Part shown: positions 1-9,085 of the stretch, piece after piece
How the letters are laid out: every line of letters starts with the position of its first letter
Position numbering within the stretch: the first letter of the stretch is position 1
Assembly: GCA_023091735.1 (NCBI GenBank)
Contig: JALKBU010000304.1
Span: forward strand, 1 to 50,141
Reading direction: 5' to 3'
DNA length: 50,141 bases
From: Trichomonas tenax
Lineage: Eukaryota > Parabasalia > Trichomonadida > Trichomonadidae
The notes under the pieces: generated by a model
The model's input: only the letters and a program-made list of their open reading frames with translations
What the model was told of the DNA's origin: nothing
Database searches by the model: none
Position numbers and translations under genes: made by a program

Positions 1-345
1 TTTATCTCATCTATGAATTTCCTTTATCTTATTTATTATTTAATTTTTTATCTTCTCTATGAGAGCATTTTTATGAGTTCATCATATATGTAATCATCTA
101 ATCTAATTTCCTTTATCTTATTTATTATTTAATTTTTTATCTCATATATATATGTAATCATATATGAATTTTTCAAAAAATGGGGCTAGTGGCGACATTT
201 CTGGCGCCAATAGAACCATTTTATATCTCCTCTATGTAATCATATATGTAATCATTTGTGAATTGTCAAAAATATAATGGGGATAGTGGCGCCAAAAATG
301 TCGCCAATAGAACCATTATATATATCATCATTTAAAGTAAGAAAA
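1..345. repeat. Degenerate tandem repeat, ~90-97 bp period, with an inverted 18-bp core
   Basis: A T-rich block (CTTTATCTTATTTATTATTT...) occurs at about 21-53 and again at about 110-142, an 89-bp period. Two GC-richer blocks follow, at 180-220 and 277-317, 97 bp apart. Both begin ATGGGG(C/A)TAGT and end AATAGAACCATT. Between these shared ends the 18-bp core is GGCGACATTTCTGGCGCC at 191-208 and GGCGCCAAAAATGTCGCC at 288-305. The second is the reverse complement of the first with one mismatch. No gene is visible in this stretch. Confidence 0.8.
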
Positions 346-348
346 ATT

Positions 349-1050
349 TTAACCATTAAAGAATGATTTACATTTCCCATATTCTTTAAAATGTTTTCTA
401 ATACCTAATGAATGCCAATTGTTATAAGAAATTAAATAAAGTTTATCTTTATCTTTACATCTTTCATCATTTCCAATATATTTATATTTTAATTTGGTTT
501 TTGTGTTTTCATAGTCTTCGGCATTCAATACCTCACAATCTTCTTTAATAAATTGATGTTTTAGGTAATCAGGATTTAAAACTTTTCTATTCACCTTTCC
601 GTTTTTACCATTTATTTTTTTATAACAGTAAATACTAATTCCATCTTCTTTTGGTTCATCTATTACTTTAATTTCATTGGCAGAAAGTTTTAGTCGTTTA
701 TGCTCAAAATTTCCTTTTTGGAATCTTTTCCATGTTGTTATATACATCTTTCCATTATATTTATATGTCATTTCTGAATTACAATTTTCATATTTCGATA
801 TTAATTCACAACTTTCATTTTTAAATTGTTCTTTAATCCATTCAGGATTTAGACCATGACCTAATCGTTGAGGTACGGATCTCTGAGCCTCAGCCCCAAA
901 GGTGTGGCTGGCACTTTGTGCTGAGGTCTGGGGTACGTCTTTTGAGCCTTGGGTTGCAAACCCTTGTATTGTCTCATCTTTAGATTCTTCAAAGACCTTA
1001 ATTGATATTTTAATGTATTTATTCATTCGCTCAGATGGGATTGTTACCAT
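349..1050 (-). CDS. Hypothetical protein with two ~60-residue repeats and a GC-rich in-frame insert
   Basis: I do not recognise this 233-residue protein by family. Two repeats are visible. One starts near residue 67 (LNPEWIKEQF, later YNGKMYITTW and KRFQKG) and one near residue 157 (LNPDYLKHQF, later KLYLISYNNW). Each has the order 'LNP..(L/I)K.QF..(E/D)(S/D)CE(L/V)', then a Tyr-rich strand, then an aromatic/Trp segment. The spacing recalls zinc-finger-like repeats of large DNA viruses and phages, but the paired cysteines are mostly absent, so this is only an impression. Residues ~31-65 come from a GC-rich block (about 861-968) unlike the rest of the ORF and look like an in-frame insertion. 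A second in-frame ATG is at residue 9. No clear initiator is seen upstream. The ORF is open end to end, so it may be expressed. Confidence 0.5.
   Translation of the reverse strand: MVTIPSERMNKYIKISIKVFEESKDETIQGFATQGSKDVPQTSAQSASHTFGAEAQRSVPQRLGHGLNPEWIKEQFKNESCELISKYENCNSEMTYKYNGKMYITTWKRFQKGNFEHKRLKLSANEIKVIDEPKEDGISIYCYKKINGKNGKVNRKVLNPDYLKHQFIKEDCEVLNAEDYENTKTKLKYKYIGNDERCKDKDKLYLISYNNWHSLGIRKHFKEYGKCKSFFNG
861..968 (-). repeat. GC-rich in-frame insert with two ~60-bp imperfect copies
   Basis: Within the AT-rich ORF at 349-1050 this block is strikingly GC-rich. On the plus strand GGTACG..TCTGAGCCT starts near 872, and GGTACG..TTTGAGCCT recurs about 60 bp later. At protein level the copies read AEAQRSVPQ and TQGSKDVPQ. 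It looks like a short repeat inserted in frame. Whether it is mobile cannot be told from one copy. Confidence 0.55.
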
Positions 1051-1889
1051 CTATATAGTTGCTTTTATACTAATTAAAATATATATATTCCTATTTTAGA
1101 TTTTTATCATATCTTTGAATAAAGATGTTTTATAGCTCATATATACTGTTTTTTTCTATATATTCTATATATAAAATGCATATTGTCAGTTGATCTATAT
1201 TTGTGCATTTGATTTTTTGCGTGAATATTTTGGGCTGTAGTTCATTATACAATAAGATAGTATTCATTAGAAGAAACAAATAATGTAAATCCAATGATAT
1301 TAAAGACGAGCTCGATTAATTTAATAATGCAAAATATCGAAAAGTATATTTATGTGCAATTACTATACACAAATCATACAGCGTAACACAGTTAATGTAT
1401 TTGTGAGTTAGTTATTTCTTAAAATCGAATTGCTGTATTTCGCATATATTATAAACGTGCATCATTGTGACGATTTGAGTATTCTGAATAGTGACTTTGC
1501 ATAGAGATGCTGATGTGTATCATTGTAGCGTATCAGATCTTCTCAATATGCACTGTAGAAAAAGATAAATTCTTCGAGATTTCGGTCTTACCGACAATGA
1601 CGTGCTTGGATGGTGGCATTGATACATATAGAATATGGATCATAAGTCAACAAGCGATAACACCATGTTTTCAAACTGGAACAAAGATGCGAGTTGTATC
1701 TCGGTAACCAGAATGAAAATTATGATTTTCTTTGATGAAATATGATGTTAAATTACCAAAATTGTATTCGACCAAACAAAAAGTGAGATTGAATAGTTTA
1801 CAGTTGCTTCAAGTTGCGGAAAGGTGACAGGTCTCATAATATTTAAGATAGTGAACTTGTCAGTTTTTCAAAATGAACGGTTACATCCG
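1051..1889. other. Gene-free AT-rich interval
   Basis: Only short shadow ORFs occur here (for example 66 codons at 1507-1707, with no family signature). Nothing supportable was seen apart from ordinary AT-rich sequence between the minus-strand gene at 349-1050 and the plus-strand gene at 1910. Confidence 0.5.
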
Positions 1890-1909
1890 TCACTTTTGTT
1901 GGTGCTCAA
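1888..1909 (+). promoter_or_regulatory. Initiator element of the glycosyltransferase gene
   Basis: GTCACTTTTGTTGG matches the trichomonad initiator TCA(+1)YTWYT. The +1 A would be at 1892, giving an 18-nt 5' UTR before the ATG at 1910. This supports 1910 as the start rather than the out-of-frame ATG at 1873. Confidence 0.65.
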
Positions 1910-3166
1910 ATGGAAAAAAAAATTGGAGTTATTCTTTTAATTATATTATTAAGCTGTCACTACATTGCTCACGCAATCATTATAAATATGTCCCCAGGTT
2001 ACAGATTAACGTTGAAACTTGTATATCTTCAAAATTATATCAACCCGAGCTTTATTAGGACATCGATACCAAGAGGTGATCTATTAAATGAAATTTCCAT
2101 TGATCTGGTACAAGATCCTCCTATCAATAATTCAATTTACTTTTTAAAGTTTGCAGAAATTAAAAGATACAGGAAACTGAGCTACAGACCCGATGATTTG
2201 AGGCATTTTATCAATGAGGTTCATGGAATACTTCATCACTTTCGTCTGGTTTATCTGAGTACATGTTACACAATTGCAAACGAAAAGCATAAAAATTGGT
2301 TCTATAAGCAGAGCAAATTTTATTTTATCTCGCCTCGTGTATTTGATTATCATGAAGGTCCGGTTATTGGCAATTTTGAAAATGTAATTGCATTAGGCAA
2401 TAGAGTTTCAAATGGATTTGGGCATTTTCTAAATGATTGCGTTAGTCCTTTGAGTATAATACCTAAAGACATTCTTTCTAAATCGGTAATATATGTGAGG
2501 AAAATACCTTCGTTTGCTCCTTTAGTTTTGTCAATGTATGGTGTCAATATGAGCCAAATAATTGATATTCGCGATGGATGGATTTTTGCTGAAAACTTAT
2601 ATACTTTTTATAATCCAAGGACTTTCTTAGCATTTTTCGGTAAATGTTACTCCGATTTGTCCCAAAAAGTAAAGGCATATTTCAATATTACAAATTGCGT
2701 GGGAACTAGATATGTTCTGATTGAAAGGAATACTGATCGCCGTAAGATCAATAATTTAGATGAAATATTATTAGCAATCAAGCAGAAATGGCCCGATATT
2801 CCTTTTGAGATAGTAAAAGAAATAGATGACTTTGTTACATCTGCTAGAATATATAGTACAATGAAATTGGTATTTGCAACATGCGGATCGAGTGCTTTCA
2901 AGGTCATCTTCCTTCCTTCGAACGCAATCTTTGTTTTAATTTTAAGTAATGTATTTGATCATAGCAATATGAAAGCTATTGCATCAGTTAGGATACCACT
3001 TATAGTATTCCCTCAGCGCTCAATGCCACACTATGCTCCTAAAGACTTTGTTCCAACAATGAACAATGTTGACCTTAACTGTGCAGTTCATTCAATTGAT
3101 ATTGCTATTCATTATCTTAATAATAGAGCATGGCCGAGCCCAGGAAAAGACGAATTCATTTTGTAA
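1910..3166 (+). CDS. GT61 (DUF563)-like glycosyltransferase, type II membrane protein
   Basis: The 418-residue protein has a lysine-rich N-terminus and a hydrophobic signal-anchor at residues ~5-25, implying a lumenal (ER/Golgi) catalytic domain. The family pattern is clear. GHFLND at 171-176 is the G-H-F-x-x-[DE] site of GT61 enzymes. ERN...RRKINNLDEIL lies at 272-287. ATCGSSAFKVIFLP at 323-336 corresponds to the conserved 'G(A)..N..F.P' C-terminal nucleotide-sugar region, although the usual Asn is not evident. GT61 includes EGF-domain O-GlcNAc transferase and plant xylosyltransferases. The acceptor and sugar here cannot be predicted, but a role in glycosylating secreted or surface proteins is likely. 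The gene stands alone with its own initiator. A dispersed repeat begins ~60 bp after the stop. Confidence 0.82.
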   Translation: MEKKIGVILLIILLSCHYIAHAIIINMSPGYRLTLKLVYLQNYINPSFIRTSIPRGDLLNEISIDLVQDPPINNSIYFLKFAEIKRYRKLSYRPDDLRHFINEVHGILHHFRLVYLSTCYTIANEKHKNWFYKQSKFYFISPRVFDYHEGPVIGNFENVIALGNRVSNGFGHFLNDCVSPLSIIPKDILSKSVIYVRKIPSFAPLVLSMYGVNMSQIIDIRDGWIFAENLYTFYNPRTFLAFFGKCYSDLSQKVKAYFNITNCVGTRYVLIERNTDRRKINNLDEILLAIKQKWPDIPFEIVKEIDDFVTSARIYSTMKLVFATCGSSAFKVIFLPSNAIFVLILSNVFDHSNMKAIASVRIPLIVFPQRSMPHYAPKDFVPTMNNVDLNCAVHSIDIAIHYLNNRAWPSPGKDEFIL

Positions 3167-3682
3167 GCCATAAAAATAGAGTAATATACATGTATTGAAC
3201 AAATAAGGCAAACTTTTGATAGAGAATCGTTGAGGACAATAATTTTGTTAATCATTATGAATCCATAGCATTTTTAAAAAATCCTTAACACCATTAATGT
3301 AGTAAAAATGACGTAATAACTATTTATTAATACTGGAACTTTGTTAAGGGAATATTATAATTCCCTTGTTTATTTTGAGAGAAAATTATTTCATTCATAA
3401 AGAATGTGTGCTTATTCCTTCAGATTCATATATATAATAGATGCTTTAATCAGTGCAAGCAATCATGTCTAAATAATAATCAATGAATAGAAAATCTTGA
3501 TTAACTTTTTCTAATGAATTTTGGTAATTGAAAATAATTTTGAAAGGTTTACATCTCAATGTTAAATATCAAATGCTTTTCGTCCATGGATGATTATAAT
3601 AATAACGCAAAAAATCATTGTCTTGGAAGAAATATATAAGTGATAAATTAAAACGCGTTCACCTAACTACGTTCTTTAATGT
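3167..3682. other. Intergenic region with dispersed repeat copy and small hairpin
   Basis: The stretch 3225-3345 (TCGTTGAGGACAATA... to ...ACTTTGTTAAGG) is recognisably similar to 44335-44455. It is followed at 3346-3367 by an 8-bp perfect hairpin (AAGGGAAT / ATTCCCTT). No ORF of note is present. Confidence 0.6.
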
Positions 3683-5002
3683 TTAGCAAAGCCTAATGAA
3701 GTGGCAGGCCTTCTCTGGCGGAAGCTGCTCGAGGATGAGGTTGAGGAATGTGTCGATGTTCTGCTCGTTGATGAGCTTGCAGATTTGGCGAAGGTATGGG
3801 ATAGATGGGCACTTCTCATTGACGAGCTTCCAAAGGAATGGAACTGTGTACTTCTCGATTTCCTGGTCAGCCCACTTGAAGAATTCCTTGCAAACATCGC
3901 ATGTTATGCCGTTGGCATTAGCGAGGACTGGCATACGTGCCTTTGACTCGCAGAAGCCAAGCTTGCTGCAGATCTCCATGTGCTCAAGGCCTTGCTCGAG
4001 CCACTGCATGATAACTGGGATGTACTTCTCAGCGAGGCCAGCGCAAAGTGTGGAGACTGGGAATGGGAAGTCCTGGCAGAATGTGGCAACGAGTGTGGCG
4101 ATCTCAGACTCGACTGTGTGGTCCTTGAGAACGAGTTCAACATAATCAATGACCTTTGTGCACATGTCACAAACGACACCGTTGTCAGCGTGGTAGGCCT
4201 TTACGGAGCAAAAGCCAATCTTCTGGCAGATCTCCATATGCTCAAGGCCTTGTTCGAGCCATTGCATGATTTCTGGGATGAACTTGTCAACGAGGCCCTT
4301 GCAGATTGTTGAGACTGGGGATGGCAACTCATCGCAGAACTTACCAACGAGGGCAGCAACCTCTGATTCGACTGTTGTATCCTTGAGAACGAGTTCAACA
4401 TAAGCAATGACCTTTGTGCACATGTCGCAAACGAAACTGTTGTCAGCGTGGTAGGCCTTTACGGAGCAAAAGCCAATCTTCTGGCAGATCTCCATATGCT
4501 CAAGGCCTTGTTCGAGCCATTGCATGATTTCTGGGATGAACTTGTCAACGAGGCCCTTGCAGATTGTTGAGACTGGGGATGGCAACTCATCGCAGAACTT
4601 ACCAACGAGGGCAGCAACCTCTGATTCGACTGTTGTATCCTTGAGAACGAGTTCAACATAAGCAATGACCTTTGTGCACATGTCGCAAACGAAACTGTTG
4701 TCAGCATTGCGAGCAACAACCTTCTTAGATGTCTCAGATGCGCAGAATCCGTATTTAGTGCAGATATAATTGGCATCCTTATCAGCATGGACGTCGGCGA
4801 GGATTCCATTGATATTTTCGAGTGCCTGGTTGCAGTATGGGATGTACTGTGGCGGCATTGTTGGGCAAGCAGCTGTTAATCCTTGGATGATGACGGAATC
4901 TGGATATCCGTCGGCAACTGCCTGCACGAGGATTGGCATTGCGGTGTGGCACATGTCACAGCCGTCTTCGCATAACGCTGAAGCTAAGAGGAAAGACAGC
5001 AT
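3683..5002 (-). CDS. Secreted five-domain saposin-like (SAPLIP) protein
   Basis: This 439-residue protein has a short signal peptide (MLSFLLASAL) and five saposin-B domains at residues ~15-87, 106-179, 192-265, 278-351 and 368-439. Each carries the CDxC opening pair, a central Cys pair and a closing C...GFC-type pair, the six-cysteine pattern of the fold. Saposin-like proteins bind and perturb membranes. In trichomonads and amoebae such secreted proteins are candidate amoebapore-like pore formers of lysosomal or extracellular digestion, which here is inference from fold. Domains 2 and 3 are identical in sequence over the whole 86-residue period, and domain 4 is a diverged third copy of the same unit. 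GC content is clearly higher than in flanking DNA, typical of a well-expressed gene. The start fits an initiator at 5029. Confidence 0.9.
   Translation of the reverse strand: MLSFLLASALCEDGCDMCHTAMPILVQAVADGYPDSVIIQGLTAACPTMPPQYIPYCNQALENINGILADVHADKDANYICTKYGFCASETSKKVVARNADNSFVCDMCTKVIAYVELVLKDTTVESEVAALVGKFCDELPSPVSTICKGLVDKFIPEIMQWLEQGLEHMEICQKIGFCSVKAYHADNSFVCDMCTKVIAYVELVLKDTTVESEVAALVGKFCDELPSPVSTICKGLVDKFIPEIMQWLEQGLEHMEICQKIGFCSVKAYHADNGVVCDMCTKVIDYVELVLKDHTVESEIATLVATFCQDFPFPVSTLCAGLAEKYIPVIMQWLEQGLEHMEICSKLGFCESKARMPVLANANGITCDVCKEFFKWADQEIEKYTVPFLWKLVNEKCPSIPYLRQICKLINEQNIDTFLNLILEQLPPEKACHFIRLC
4183..4700 (-). repeat. 258-bp tandem duplication inside the saposin-like gene
   Basis: The unit containing GTCAGCGTGGTAGGCCTTTA at 4184 recurs at 4442, exactly 258 bp (86 codons) later. 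I could find no nucleotide difference by eye across the two units. Identity at synonymous sites points to a very recent duplication or ongoing gene conversion. Confidence 0.85.
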
Positions 5003-5031
5003 TTTCCTTTTCTGAGGAAAAGGAATTGTGA
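5003..5031 (-). promoter_or_regulatory. Putative initiator of the saposin-like gene
   Basis: On the minus strand TCACAATTCC places +1 at about 5029, 27 nt upstream of the ATG at 5002. It is a moderate match to the trichomonad initiator. Confidence 0.4.
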
Positions 5032-5165
5032 GAAGCAGTTAAAATTTCATGTCACTTATTCTATCCATCGTGTATTATTTTACATTTCACAAAGAAAAAT
5101 CAAAAATAGAAAAACGTCAAAACATAAACGCCACTTGACATATTTAATTATTTTGATAATTATAA

Positions 5166-6179
5166 TGGAGTTTAATGGAATAAAAAAAAATATTGGAATA
5201 AAGGTTACTTTATGCGAATAAAGTGAATTTGGAATCAGACCCTATTGTAGAATAACCGACAATTTGGAATAATGACGGTTATTCCATGTGCCAAAAATAG
5301 GTCGAAAAGTGACAATAATGGAATACCTGAATTATTTGGAATTGCCGAATATTTGGATATGCGAATAATGTTCTCAAAATTTGGAATCAACTTCGATATT
5401 GGAATTAAGAATAGTGGATAATAATGGAATCAAAAATGCTTTGGAATAACCGACAAGCAGTTGGAAACATAATCACTTTATCCTCAATTCCAATTCAAAT
5501 TGAGAAAGCATTATCATCCATAATTTGGGGTAAAAAGGAAAAAGGAAGGACTACCGCGAGTCAAACCAGCAAACCTCTTCATTTAAGCATGGAGTGTTTT
5601 GCCACTGAGCTTTGAGGCGAAGCAATTTTCATCAATCTATTTCAGGTATTTAATTGCACGCTTAATATTTGGAATCTTCAGATCTTCAAAATCGATGTGC
5701 ACTCCAAATATAGAGCATATACAATAACAGTGATTTAAAAATCGAAAAGTTAGAAGTGTTTTATTCTGATATCTTTTCATTTTAAAGCAAAACCATATTT
5801 TCAATCGATAGATTTCATTCACTGTTGTCTTTCATATATCATAGCACGCATCAATGTATTCTCTCTTCAACAAAAACGTGGAATCAATGTGGAAGAATAA
5901 CTGACATGTAAACAAACTAGATGTCAGCTAACAACTTCTTAATAAGTTGCTATATAACATAGACCTTGAGGGCGATTCCTAATTCCATTATTCCACTTTT
6001 GATTCCAAATTCATTTTTGATTCCAAAAAAATCGATTATTCCATTATTGTCACTTTTCGATATATTTTTGGCATATGGAATAACCGTCATTATTCCAAAA
6101 TAGGGTCTGATTCCAAATTCACTTTATTCGCATAAAGTCACCTTTATTCTGATAATTTTTTTATTCCATTAAACTCCAA
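5166..6179. mobile_element. ~1.0-kb foldback/TIR element rich in TGGAAT motifs
   Basis: The left arm (5166-5323) and right arm (6036-6179) are inverted copies. Both begin TGGAGTTTAATGGAATAAAA, and both contain CTTTATGCGAATAAAGTGAA, TTTGGAATCAGACCCTATT and GACGGTTATTCCAT in the same order. TGGAAT/GGAATAA is repeated many times in both arms, and the left arm continues in that style to about 5450. The middle holds no convincing ORF, so the element is non-autonomous. AAT flanks both sides but is too short to prove a target duplication. Confidence 0.75.
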
Positions 6180-6489
6180 TGAAAAAGTGTAACCGTTTAA
6201 TTTCAATAAATTCAAAATAATTACATCATATTTTTATTTGCTATATTGTTTTATATATAAAAGTAAAAAATCAATTTTTGATATTGATATGCTATATATT
6301 TGATATTATGTATGATTTATGGGAGAAAAATTGAAAATTCTAACAGTTTTTGGAAGACTCTCAATTTTTTCAGTTTTAATTTTTATTTGGAAAATTTATT
6401 GTATAAATAAACATCAAATTCAAAAAAAATGAATGTTTTTGAAAAATTACCTTGAATTTTTTTTTTTTTTTTTTTTTTTTTTTGTTGTT

Positions 6490-7261
6490 TACTCTTTTGA
6501 GTTTTGCGATTTTTAACGAGTGACACTCCTATAGATCAGATCTGATCTGATAAAACATTTACGTGCCTTTCTTGGGTTCTGTTTACAGTGGTATCAATAA
6601 TATCTCTGCAAACAAAGACCAAGCCGCTAATCCAAAATGATTTTGCTTAAACAAACACTATCTTGTATTGGAAGATGATGGAAGCTCTTCTCTTATATCA
6701 TCTATTGTAGGTATAACTGCATGTTAATAATATAGATGTAGCCTATATTAAAACGCAGCATTTATAAATATATTAACAAAATCAATTATAATTAATACAT
6801 TCATAAACAGTGTGATTATAGATTATTATTTTAAGAATATGAAACTCTGTTTTTGTATTTTTAAAAAAGCAATATTTTAACTTATTTAGTATTTCCATTT
6901 ATTTTAATATGAAATTGGTTCTTTTCAGAGGTGGTGAGTGTGTGAATAGCATTTGCTTGTCTATTTAACTTGAGGATCTCCACGCCTCTATGAGATTGCA
7001 GCAAATTTTGACATGTAAAATAACGAAAGTCACTATTTTCGACACTTATTATTTGATATTAGTCATGTAAAGTCGAAAATTTGATATATAATGTTACCAA
7101 TGAGCAAATTTTGTGTGAACTTGAGATAGCACAATGGTATGTATGCTAAGATCATGAAACAGATTGCACCACTAGAAAAAGCACCCCAAAAAAGCACGTA
7201 AATGTTTCATCAGATTCGTCCAGTAAGGGGGTTTACTCGTTAAAAATCGCAAAACTCAAAA
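6490..7261. mobile_element. TIR element family A, copy 1 (non-autonomous)
   Basis: The left end TCTTTTGAGTTTTGCGATTT (then TTAACGAGT) is mirrored at the right end near 7236-7261 (ACTCGTTAAAAATCGCAAAA, then CTCAAAAGA). The inverted similarity continues about 80 bp inward (AAACATTTACGTGC...). A near-identical copy lies at 35630-36620, which confirms it as a repeat. A remnant of a coding segment that is open in copy 2 is interrupted by a stop here. A run of 27 T's (6457-6483) sits just outside the left end, where copy 2 has only four. Confidence 0.85.
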
Positions 7262-7693
7262 GATTAAGCGAGAAAAAAATGTAGTCAAAAAATTAGGCCG
7301 ATATCTTTCATTTTTACGATTTTGTCGTATTTTTTGAACTAATTCATCTTTTTGTTTATATATCTTATAGTGATGTTTAAAAACTTCGAAATTTTGTCTA
7401 AACTCAAAACTTTTTTTCAATTCAAATTTGAAAAATCAAACAATCACTTCATTCTTTCTTGGATATATATCACTCCATTTCATGAATATAATCTATTGTT
7501 CGATACACATGCGACCAAAATGTGTTTGTATCAATTCTTTTGTTATTGAAAGAAAAGCTTTTGTCAACACTTTGGGACTAGCTTATTTATGAATAATATA
7601 GTCTATTTCCAAAAGATTATGAGTTTATTCAATATTATTGTAAATTCCTTCAAAATTAATGTTCATTCAAAGAAAATACTTTGAATATGGATC
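7262..7693. other. Gene-free AT-rich interval
   Basis: It lies between two inverted-repeat elements. A 65-codon open stretch at 7352-7549 has no family signature. Nothing else was seen. Confidence 0.5.
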
Positions 7694-8032
7694 TATTGTA
7701 TGCTTCTTGTGTAGGGTATAATAAAAAGTCAAGAAAAGTGGCGTATTTACATGGCAATTCTAAATGTGTTTTGACATGTAAAGTCTGTCATTATAACAAA
7801 GGGTGTTCTATTAAGCTTGATATGCACTCTAACAAGCATGATACCCACTCTAACAAGCTTAATAGACTCTCTAATAAGATTTGCCGATGCTATGACAAGC
7901 TTAATTGAACTTTATAAATACAGATTTTAATTAGTTAAATAATTTTACATGTCAAAATGAAATGCATTTGCCATGTAAATATGTCACTTTTTGTGACTCT
8001 TTATTATACCCAACATATTGTATGCTTCTTGT
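7694..8032. mobile_element. 306-bp MITE with ~75-bp terminal inverted repeats and 17-bp direct flanking repeat
   Basis: TATTGTATGCTTCTTGT occurs at 7694-7710 and again at 8016-8032, directly flanking the element 7711-8015. The inner ends form inverted repeats: GGGTATAATAAAAAGTC... against GGGTATAATAAAGAGTC... read from the right, continuing through ATTTACATGGCAA and TTGACATGTAAA. The centre contains four 21-bp tandem units. Removing the element and one flank joins a minus-strand open frame across the site, so it appears to have inserted into coding-like DNA. Confidence 0.85.
7814..7897 (+). repeat. Four 21-bp tandem repeats inside the MITE
   Basis: Units begin AAGCTTGATATGCACTCTAAC, AAGCATGATACCC.., AAGCTTAATAGAC.. 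and AAGATTTGCCG... Each is 21 bp with decreasing similarity. They form the unpaired centre of the foldback structure. Confidence 0.7.
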
Positions 8033-8181
8033 TCTATATTTAGATCTATAGCGAATGATTTTGTGCTTCTGACACTTTGTCTCAAAATATTGGCAGTTTT
8101 ATATCTCATCAACGACATATCTTCAATATTATCCAAAGAATGAAATTTAAAAAGTTTAATATTCATCGTCAAATCTAACAA
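7984..8181 (-). pseudogene. Short open remnant interrupted by the MITE
   Basis: An open frame of 65 codons begins with ATG at 8181 and reads into the right end of the MITE. Only the part upstream of ~8016 is host sequence. If the MITE and one 17-bp flank are removed, the frame continues into 7693 and beyond for about 15 codons before a stop. The protein is not recognisable. It could be a fragment of a repeat-family gene or chance. Confidence 0.3.
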
Positions 8182-8950
8182 TGAATGTGTACAGGAACTT
8201 ATATCACTTTGGAATATGATTATGCATAAACTGCTTATATAAAATCTTTCATATTAGACTTAATTTGTATAATTATTTTCGAAAAATATAATAATATGAA
8301 GTTATGCAATCAACACATTGGGATCCAATTATCAGCGAGGTTTTGAATGATACCTATAGATAATAGAGCTTGAACAATCATTTTGTTAAAATTTCAATTT
8401 TTTGTTGTTTTGTTGATGACTAAATAAGACATATCTATAATCTCTATCTTCACATGATGATATTCCTAAAGGATATTTGGTACATTTTGATATAATTATC
8501 AAAATGATGTAATTATTGTTTAATGGAGCTTTATCATAAGTCTAAGCATCCATTAAATCATTTTCAAAAGTAATTATTGGATTATAACATAGTTGATCAA
8601 AAATCGGAATATTCTCATCATGAAAACTATATTTGAGAAATTTTCTTTATGTACTTTATTCTAATGCATTATTTGAGTATATTTATCAAATATAAACTAT
8701 CAATTACCATATGATTAGATTTAATTCAGAAATATTTTCGCCATTTGCTGCAGAAATGTTTCTCCAACTTTTATCTAAACAACTCTTAGATGATGAAGCT
8801 ATTGTTATTTGACAACATCAAGGCATTGTTATCCTTTTATAACAAATCTTTATAAATTGAATTTTGATAATATTTTAAATGATGTCTAATTCGACTGCAT
8901 AATCTTAATCTTCTTGTGATATAATTATCAAAATGTTTTCTTCAGCCTAA
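8182..8950. other. AT-rich decayed interval
   Basis: No intact ORF is present. The region leads into an ankyrin-like remnant and may be older debris of the same gene, but no earlier ankyrin motif was readable. TTTTGATATAATTATCAAAATG recurs in part (8495 and 8918 areas), so a diverged internal repeat is possible. Confidence 0.35.
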
Positions 8951-9085
8951 GCATATACCAAATCATTGGCCTCTGATAGTGGAAACATAGAAGAAAAAGA
9001 AAACCAAGGAATGACTCCACTTCATCATGCTGCTTGGAGGGGTAGTAATGATGTTGATGCAACATTGATTTCTAATGTTTATTAA
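8951..9085 (+). pseudogene. Ankyrin-repeat remnant (C-terminal piece)
   Basis: The frame opens after a TAA at 8948-8950 and ends at TAA 9083-9085. It encodes one clear ankyrin signature, GMTPLHHAAWRG, followed by a short tail. There is no start codon, and the upstream frame is full of stops. Trichomonads carry very large ankyrin families, so a dead family member is the simplest reading. Confidence 0.65.

Noticed and set aside
1873..2058. 61-codon ORF overlapping the start of the glycosyltransferase
   Set aside because: Out of frame, no family features, and the initiator serves the longer ORF.
3696..4145. Long plus-strand ORFs opposite the saposin-like gene
   Set aside because: They are shadows of the GC-rich repeated minus-strand gene. 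Composition follows the antisense codons and there is no start context.
6457..6483. Poly-T run as a poly(A) tail of a retroposed sequence
   Set aside because: The adjoining element has inverted repeats and a second copy lacking the tract, so it is not a retroposon tail. Homopolymer slippage is simpler.
7814..7897. Protein-coding tandem repeat gene in the MITE (75 codons from 7681)
   Set aside because: Start is a non-ATG codon outside the element and the frame simply crosses the inverted repeat. The repeats are better explained as DNA structure.
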